A stretch of 10,528 nt of DNA, taken from contig JAUVJB010000097.1 of assembly GCA_030592465.1 (NCBI GenBank), positions 1-10,528 on the forward strand. The letters run 5' to 3'. The DNA comes from Bacteroidota bacterium (GTDB lineage: Bacteria; Bacteroidota; Bacteroidia; Bacteroidales; B39-G9). Below the pieces are notes generated by a model, which worked only from the letters and a program-made list of their open reading frames with translations, did no database searches and was not told the origin of the DNA. Each line of letters starts with the position of its first letter. Positions within the stretch are counted from its first letter, which is position 1. Below, piece by piece: positions 6,140 through 10,528 of this stretch. A program made the position numbers and the translations under genes.

Positions 6140-6739
6140 TTATTTTTTAAACAAACGATTATATTCCTTCATATTATTTATATTATACAAAATTGTTTCA
6201 TCGCTTACGTCAATTTTTTTCTTATTAAATGCTGATAAAACATTTTTTAAATTCAAATCGTTTTCACTGGTATTTACAATTGAATTAATAATTTTATTAT
6301 TTATTAATATTGGATGACCGCCTTTGTCTTTATAATATGGTGCATTATATGAAAAAGGGTCTTTATCTGCAAATAATGATTGTAATAATTCTTGACTAAC
6401 AAAAGGATTATCAACATTTTGGATAAAACAAAACTGTTTCTCTTTCAAAGCTTCTAAACCTAACTTTACAGAGTAAAACCTCTCCCATTCGAGATGATTA
6501 TTAACAACAACTGTAATATCATTAAAAAAATTATATGAATTATTTTTATAAAAATTTAAACCGGCACTATTAATAACTGCAATAATATTTTTACAAGCAA
6601 ACTGATTATATTCATTAATAATTTTCTGAATAAAAGTTGTGTTTTCATTCCATTTAAGAAAAGACTTAGCCTCTCCCATCCTACCTGAATTTCCTGCTGC
6701 TAAAATTATAACTGAACATTTTTTTTTCTGTAAATTCAT
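6140..6739 (-). CDS. mocA: MocA/YgfJ-type molybdenum cofactor nucleotidyltransferase
   Basis: The 199-residue cytoplasmic protein has the nucleotidyltransferase signature LAAGNSGRMGEAK (13-25; the Gly-rich loop and Lys25 contact the NTP), the FYSVKLGL helix (88-95), the metal-binding Asp110 in IQNVDNPF, and KGGHPILI (139-146), whose GHP motif marks MocA-like rather than MobA-like members. The ending YNINNMKEY (185-193) matches the family's usual C-terminal N-x-x-x-x-Y block. Length fits MocA/YgfJ (about 190-200). MocA transfers CMP from CTP to molybdopterin-Mo to give the cytosine dinucleotide cofactor used by xanthine-dehydrogenase-type hydroxylases. YgfJ is the paralogue found next to YgfK in E. 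coli. It is divergent from the YgfK-like gene here, which supports this reading. Nucleotide specificity (CTP or GTP) cannot be settled from motifs alone. Confidence 0.82.
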   Translation of the reverse strand: MNLQKKKCSVIILAAGNSGRMGEAKSFLKWNENTTFIQKIINEYNQFACKNIIAVINSAGLNFYKNNSYNFFNDITVVVNNHLEWERFYSVKLGLEALKEKQFCFIQNVDNPFVSQELLQSLFADKDPFSYNAPYYKDKGGHPILINNKIINSIVNTSENDLNLKNVLSAFNKKKIDVSDETILYNINNMKEYNRLFKK

Positions 6740-6774
6740 ATTTTATGTAAATTGTTTTCATTCTACAACAATTA

Positions 6775-6782
6775 CAAAAATA
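6775..6782 (-). promoter_or_regulatory. Candidate -7 box of the mocA-like gene
   Basis: On the minus strand TATTTTTG fits TAnnTTTG and lies 35 bases upstream of the ATG at 6739. No TTTG -33 box is found at the expected distance, so the call rests on the -7 element alone. Confidence 0.35.
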
Positions 6783-6794
6783 AAGTATTATTTA

Positions 6795-6802
6795 TATATT
6801 TG
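6795..6802 (+). promoter_or_regulatory. Candidate -7 box of the ygfK-like gene
   Basis: TATATTTG fits the Bacteroidota TAnnTTTG -7 consensus and lies 34 bases upstream of the ATG at 6837, giving a leader of roughly 30 bases. No good -33 TTTG is seen. It stands back to back with the mocA-like -7 box, 12 bases away, so polymerase binding at one should interfere with the other. Confidence 0.45.
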
Positions 6803-6836
6803 TAGTCATTTTTTTTATTAATAAACAAAAATAAAC

Positions 6837-9800
6837 ATGTCTGATAAATTTTTCCCGGTAAACATCAAAAACCTATTACAATTAATTCTACACGAAGAAA
6901 AAACTATAAATCAAATATTTGGTATTCATAAAGATTTGTTTTTCACACCTAAAGAATATGACGTTTTTGAAACAAGTCGTTTCAATCAATCTCTTGAAAC
7001 ACCTATTGGCGTTGCTGCAGGTCCGCATACTCAATTATCTGAAAATATTATATCTGCATGGTTATGCGGAGCACGATATATTGAGCTTAAAACTATTCAA
7101 ACACTTGATGAGATTGATGTTCAAAAACCTTGTATTGACATGCAAGATGAGGGTTATAATTGCGAATGGTCGCAAGAGTTGAAAATTCATCAGTCATTCG
7201 ACGAATACCTTAATGCCTGGATAATAATTCATGTTTTACGAGATAAATTTGGTTGGGACACTGAACTCGGAACAATTTTTAATATGAGTGTCGGATATAA
7301 TCTCGAAGGCATTTTAAACGAAAATGTACAATGGTTTTTCGAAAAAATGAAAAACTGTAAAGCTGAAAAAGATGAGAAAATAAACCAATTAAAAGAAATA
7401 TATCCAAACATTGTTAATCTTAATATTTCTGATTGTATTTCAGATAATATTACATTATCGACAATGCACGGATGCCCACCTGACGAAATTGAAAAGATAG
7501 GTTTATATTTGATTGAAAATAAAAAACTCAACACAGTAATTAAATTAAACCCAACTCTTCTCGGAGCAAAAGAACTCAGGGGTATTCTAAATAATAAGTT
7601 AAATTTTAATGATGTTATTCCAGATATTGCTTTTGAACACGATTTAAAATACAATGATGCCATAAAAATTATTAATTCTCTCACTCAAAGTGCAAAAGAC
7701 AATAATGTTGATTTTGGTTTAAAACTGACTAATACTCTCGAAAGTATGAACAACAGGGATGTTTTTGCAAAAGAAACAGCAGAAATGATGTATATGAGCG
7801 GACGTGCTTTGCATCCTATTTCTGTTAATTTGGCAAGAAAACTTCAAAATGATTTTAACGGAAATCTTAGTGTTTCGTTTTCAGGTGGTGCTAATTGCTT
7901 CAATGTTAGCGATTTAATTTCATGCGGATTTAATACAGTTACTGTTTCGTCAGACATATTAAAACCAGGCGGTTATGGTCGTTTAAAACAGTATATTGAA
8001 GAATTACAAAAAGATTTTATTGATAATAAAGCAGCAAAAACCGAACAGTTTATTTTGAGAAAAAATGAATCAAACAACGATATAGATGTTAAAAAAGCAG
8101 CTCTCAATAATCTGAACAGATATGCCGATGAAGTTGTAAATAATGAAAACTACAAAAGACAATACCTAAAAGAGCCAAGCATTAAAACAGACAGGGAATT
8201 AAATTATTTCGATTGCATTAGTGCACCATGTGTTGGCGCTTGCTCTTCCAATCAGGCAATTCCCGAATATATGTATCACACATCAAAAGGCGACTTTGAT
8301 AAGGCTTTTGAAGTTATTATGAATACAAACCCGTTTCCATCAGTAACCGGAATGGTTTGTGACCATCTGTGTCAAACAAAATGCACTCGTATAAATTATG
8401 ATAACTCTTTGTTAATTAGAGATATAAAACGCTTTGTTTCTGAGCAAAATCACGAAAATTTTATGCCTTCTATTGCTACTGCAAATGGCATTAAAGTTGC
8501 TATTATTGGAGCCGGCCCGTCAGGATTATCATGTGCATATTTCTTGGCATTATCAGGTTTTGAAGTTAATATTTATGAAGGTTACAGCAAATCGGGAGGA
8601 ATGGTTGCAAATGCAATTCCATCGTTCAGATTAACTGATGATGATATAAACAATGATGTTGAACGAATTGAAAAACTCGGTGTTAACATTAATTACAATA
8701 CTAAAATTGACAAGGAAAAATTTTTTCAATTACAGAAAGAAAACAATTTTATTTATCTGGCAACAGGTGCTCAGGCATCAAAAAAATTACGAATAAACGG
8801 AATAGACGCTAACGGCGTGTTTGAACCTTTGCAATTTTTATTTGATGTTAAAAATAATAAAAAAGTTAATATTGGTAAAAATATTGCTGTAATTGGCGGC
8901 GGCAATACTGCTATAGATGCAGCACGAACAGCTTTACGTTTGGTTGGTAATGAAGGCAAGGTAACTATTGTTTACAGAAGAACCATTAATCAAATGCCGG
9001 CTGACTATTATGAGATTAATTCTTGTTTGCAAGAAGGAATTAAAATTATAGAACTTACTGCACCTGAGCAAGTTATTACTGAAAAAGGTAAAATAAAATC
9101 ATTAAAATGCAGCAAAATGAAACTTTCCGATAAAGACGAAAGCGGAAGAGCTCGCCCTGTTAAAATTAAAGGTTCTGAATTTGAAATACCTTTTGACACA
9201 ATCATACCATCGGTTGGACAAGACCTTGATATTGATTTTGTTGACAACGATTTATTAGAAATAAAAGATTTCACTTATGAAACTAAGATAGAAAATGTTT
9301 TCCTTGGCGGTGATGCTTTGAGCGGAGGAACTTCAATTATTAACGCTGTTGCAGATGGTAAAAAAGTTGCTCAAAACATTATTAATAAATCTAACAAAGA
9401 ATATAATATTAAACCCGTTGAAAATAAAAAAGATATAACTTATGATGAACTATTGGTAAAACGTGCTAAACGTGAATATGGTTCAAAAATTAAAGAAACA
9501 CCGTTAAACGACAGGAAAAATTTCAATCTCATAACATATCCTCTTACCAAAGATGAAGCAATAAAAGAGGCTTCGAGATGTTTATTTTGCGATGAAATAT
9601 GCAATGTTTGTGTAACTGTTTGCCCAAATAGAGCTAATTATTCATATACAATGAAACCTGTTGATTTTCACCTTCAAAAAGCCGTTAGAAAAGGCAATAA
9701 TATTGTTTTTGAAGAGGATAAACTTTTTCAAATAAAACAACAGCATCAGATACTTAATATTGGCGATTTTTGTAATGAATGTGGTAACTGTACTACCTTT

Positions 9801-10124
9801 TGTCCAACAAGCGGCGCACCATTTAAAGATAAGCCTAAATTTTATTTGTCGCAACAAAGCTTTGATGATGCTGAATACGGATTTATTCTAAAAAATAAAA
9901 ATCATTTGCTTTATAAAGATAAAAAAGGTATTAAGGAATTAATTGTTAATGATAATACTTTAATTTATGAAGAAGATAAGATAAAAGCTAAATTTGAAAA
10001 AGAAAATTTTACATTGATTGAAGTAAATTTAGACAAATCGATAAATAATGCAACTTTTGATTTTGCAGCACAAATGAGTGTGTTGATTGAAGCAGCACAA
10101 GGTTTGTATTTTTTTGAAGATTAA
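6837..10124 (+). CDS. ygfK: YgfK-type putative selenate reductase subunit (FMN / FAD-NADPH / Fe-S oxidoreductase)
   Basis: The 1095-residue soluble protein is close to E. coli YgfK in layout and slightly longer (about 1032 there). Residues about 1-430 form a dihydroorotate-dehydrogenase-like TIM barrel (TPIGVAAGPHTQL 55-67, STMHGCPPDEIEK 208-220, SVSFSGGANCF 345-355, PGGYGRLKQY 377-386). Residues about 455-530 form a DPD/GltD-type Fe-S domain with Cys460, 465, 469, 508, 512 and 516. FAD binding follows at IIGAGPSGLSCA (556-567) and NADPH binding at VIGGGNTAIDAA (685-696), with GGDALSGGTSIINAVADGKK (824-843) closing the flavin domain. Two ferredoxin-like clusters end the protein: Cys915, 918, 922, 925, 929, and CX2CX2CX3CP at 979-989. 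The family (TIGR03315) is proposed to supply reduced selenium to, or exchange electrons with, selenium-dependent molybdenum hydroxylases, and is linked to anaerobic purine/urate breakdown. The true substrate is unsettled. All cofactor motifs are intact. Confidence 0.88.
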   Translation: MSDKFFPVNIKNLLQLILHEEKTINQIFGIHKDLFFTPKEYDVFETSRFNQSLETPIGVAAGPHTQLSENIISAWLCGARYIELKTIQTLDEIDVQKPCIDMQDEGYNCEWSQELKIHQSFDEYLNAWIIIHVLRDKFGWDTELGTIFNMSVGYNLEGILNENVQWFFEKMKNCKAEKDEKINQLKEIYPNIVNLNISDCISDNITLSTMHGCPPDEIEKIGLYLIENKKLNTVIKLNPTLLGAKELRGILNNKLNFNDVIPDIAFEHDLKYNDAIKIINSLTQSAKDNNVDFGLKLTNTLESMNNRDVFAKETAEMMYMSGRALHPISVNLARKLQNDFNGNLSVSFSGGANCFNVSDLISCGFNTVTVSSDILKPGGYGRLKQYIEELQKDFIDNKAAKTEQFILRKNESNNDIDVKKAALNNLNRYADEVVNNENYKRQYLKEPSIKTDRELNYFDCISAPCVGACSSNQAIPEYMYHTSKGDFDKAFEVIMNTNPFPSVTGMVCDHLCQTKCTRINYDNSLLIRDIKRFVSEQNHENFMPSIATANGIKVAIIGAGPSGLSCAYFLALSGFEVNIYEGYSKSGGMVANAIPSFRLTDDDINNDVERIEKLGVNINYNTKIDKEKFFQLQKENNFIYLATGAQASKKLRINGIDANGVFEPLQFLFDVKNNKKVNIGKNIAVIGGGNTAIDAARTALRLVGNEGKVTIVYRRTINQMPADYYEINSCLQEGIKIIELTAPEQVITEKGKIKSLKCSKMKLSDKDESGRARPVKIKGSEFEIPFDTIIPSVGQDLDIDFVDNDLLEIKDFTYETKIENVFLGGDALSGGTSIINAVADGKKVAQNIINKSNKEYNIKPVENKKDITYDELLVKRAKREYGSKIKETPLNDRKNFNLITYPLTKDEAIKEASRCLFCDEICNVCVTVCPNRANYSYTMKPVDFHLQKAVRKGNNIVFEEDKLFQIKQQHQILNIGDFCNECGNCTTFCPTSGAPFKDKPKFYLSQQSFDDAEYGFILKNKNHLLYKDKKGIKELIVNDNTLIYEEDKIKAKFEKENFTLIEVNLDKSINNATFDFAAQMSVLIEAAQGLYFFED

Positions 10125-10140
10125 TTTTTTTTGTTGAGGG

Positions 10141-10232
10141 TTTCGTTCAAAGCGAAAAAAACTTTTCAACGTCCGTTGAACTTCCCAACGTGTTATTCAA
10201 CATTTCCAAAGTTTCAAACTTTTAAAAAGTTT
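10141..10232. repeat. Run of short inverted repeats after ygfK
   Basis: Three hairpin-forming units follow one another: TTTCG/CGAAA (10141-10157), TTCAACG/CGTTGAA with a two-base loop (10165-10180), and overlapping AAAGTTT/AAACTTT and AAACTTTT/AAAAGTTT (10208-10232). CAACGTGTT also occurs twice as a direct repeat in this region (about 10187 and 10252). None is followed by a clean T-tract, so a terminator role is only possible. Confidence 0.45.
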
Positions 10233-10302
10233 TTCTAAAAAAAAAATTTCAACGTGTTTATTTATTTTTGATTTGTTACAAACTTAAACCGGCGAGTGCT
10301 TT

Positions 10303-10335
10303 AAATCTGCCGGATTTTAAAAATCCGACAGATTT
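10303..10335. repeat. Long hairpin repeat, 15-bp arms
   Basis: AAATCTGCCGGATTT (10303-10317) and AAATCCGACAGATTT (10321-10335) pair at 14 of 15 positions, and the mismatch would be a G-U wobble in one RNA strand, around the loop TAA. From memory, this AAATCTG(C/T)CGGATTT palindrome is a common interspersed element in Bacteroidota. No T-tract follows directly. Confidence 0.75.
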
Positions 10336-10379
10336 GTATAGCAAGGCAAATTTTTTACATTAAATGGGGTCAAATTCAA

Positions 10380-10410
10380 AAGTTGGGGACTATACAACTT
10401 GTTTTTTTGT
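10380..10410 (+). terminator. Candidate intrinsic terminator downstream of ygfK
   Basis: AAGTTG (10380-10385) and CAACTT (10395-10400) form a 6-bp stem with a nine-base loop, followed by G and seven T residues (10402-10408). It lies about 255 bases after the ygfK stop codon. The stem is short, but this is the best plus-strand candidate in the tail. Confidence 0.4.
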
Positions 10411-10420
10411 TTAAATAATT

Positions 10421-10506
10421 AAGCCTGAAAGGCTTCGACAACATAACTTGGGGCATCGCCCCAAGAATAAAATGATGATAAACTTTTCATCACCCTGAAA
10501 GGGTGA
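10421..10506. repeat. Composite palindromic repeat with three 3-base-loop stems
   Basis: Three hairpins stand in a row: AAGCCT-GAA-AGGCTT (10421-10435), CTTGGGGC-ATC-GCCCCAAG (10447-10465) and TCACCCT-GAA-AGGGTGA (10490-10506). The two outer stems share the CCTGAAAGG core. The order (a CCTGAAAGG stem, a GGGGC-type stem, a CCCTGAAAGGG stem) matches a composite REP-like element that I recall in many Bacteroidota intergenic regions. It contains no reading frame. Confidence 0.75.
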
Positions 10507-10528
10507 GAGAAATTATGACCAAAAATAA

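Noticed and set aside
7229..9857. Minus-strand reading frames inside the ygfK-like gene.
   Set aside because: Every conserved motif of YgfK is in the plus-strand frame; the opposite frames show no family features.
6837..10124. YgfK-like protein as glutamate synthase small subunit or dihydropyrimidine dehydrogenase.
   Set aside because: The FAD/NADPH half is shared with those, but the N-terminal FMN-barrel order plus two C-terminal Fe-S clusters fits YgfK; DPD has its barrel after the FAD/NADPH domains.
10141..10506. CRISPR array in the right-hand repeat cluster.
   Set aside because: The units differ in sequence and spacing; there are no regular direct repeats with unique spacers.

Overview
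The window looks like chromosomal DNA of a low-GC member of the Bacteroidota. The reasons are the AT-rich noncoding DNA, short lipoprotein signal peptides beginning MKKI followed by a Cys and an acidic tail, TAnnTTTG-type -7 boxes with no clear Shine-Dalgarno sequences, a secreted caspase-like protein with Ig-like domains, a collagen-like lipoprotein, and palindromic intergenic repeats of kinds I recall from such genomes. The exact genus cannot be read from the sequence.

Region 1-5830 is a block of five genes, all on the minus strand and all encoding exported proteins. In transcription order they are: a small lipoprotein of unknown function (5501-5088); an exported protein with a beta-sandwich-like N-terminus and an OMP-like C-terminus (4886-4119); 26 bases later a secreted caspase-family (C14) protein with N-terminal repeats and Ig-like domains (4092-2572); a collagen-triplet lipoprotein whose signal-peptide start is in the wrong frame (2253-1750); and a GH114/TM1410-type putative glycoside hydrolase lipoprotein (1340-366) followed by a strong intrinsic terminator (277-311). 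The order of conserved blocks in that last protein is circularly permuted relative to the usual family order. The block is bracketed by inverted copies of a 16-bp motif (118-133 and 5816-5831).

Region 5530-6139 is noncoding and carries two palindromic structures. A third copy of the motif at 6118-6130 forms, with the second, a 314-bp segment with inverted ends.

Region 6140-10124 holds a divergent pair: a MocA/YgfJ-type molybdenum-cofactor nucleotidyltransferase on the minus strand and a 1095-residue YgfK-type flavin/iron-sulfur oxidoreductase on the plus strand. They share a 97-bp intergenic region with back-to-back candidate -7 boxes. In other bacteria these two families sit with selenium-dependent molybdenum hydroxylases and purine catabolism genes, so this pair probably serves such a hydroxylase encoded elsewhere or beyond the right edge.

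Region 10125-10528 is noncoding and is packed with hairpin-forming palindromes, including a 15-bp-arm stem and three short stems with three-base loops. I see no CRISPR array, tRNA, rRNA, transposase or integrase. The most unusual items are the permuted GH114 domain, the frameshifted signal peptide, and the caspase with its OMP-like partner.
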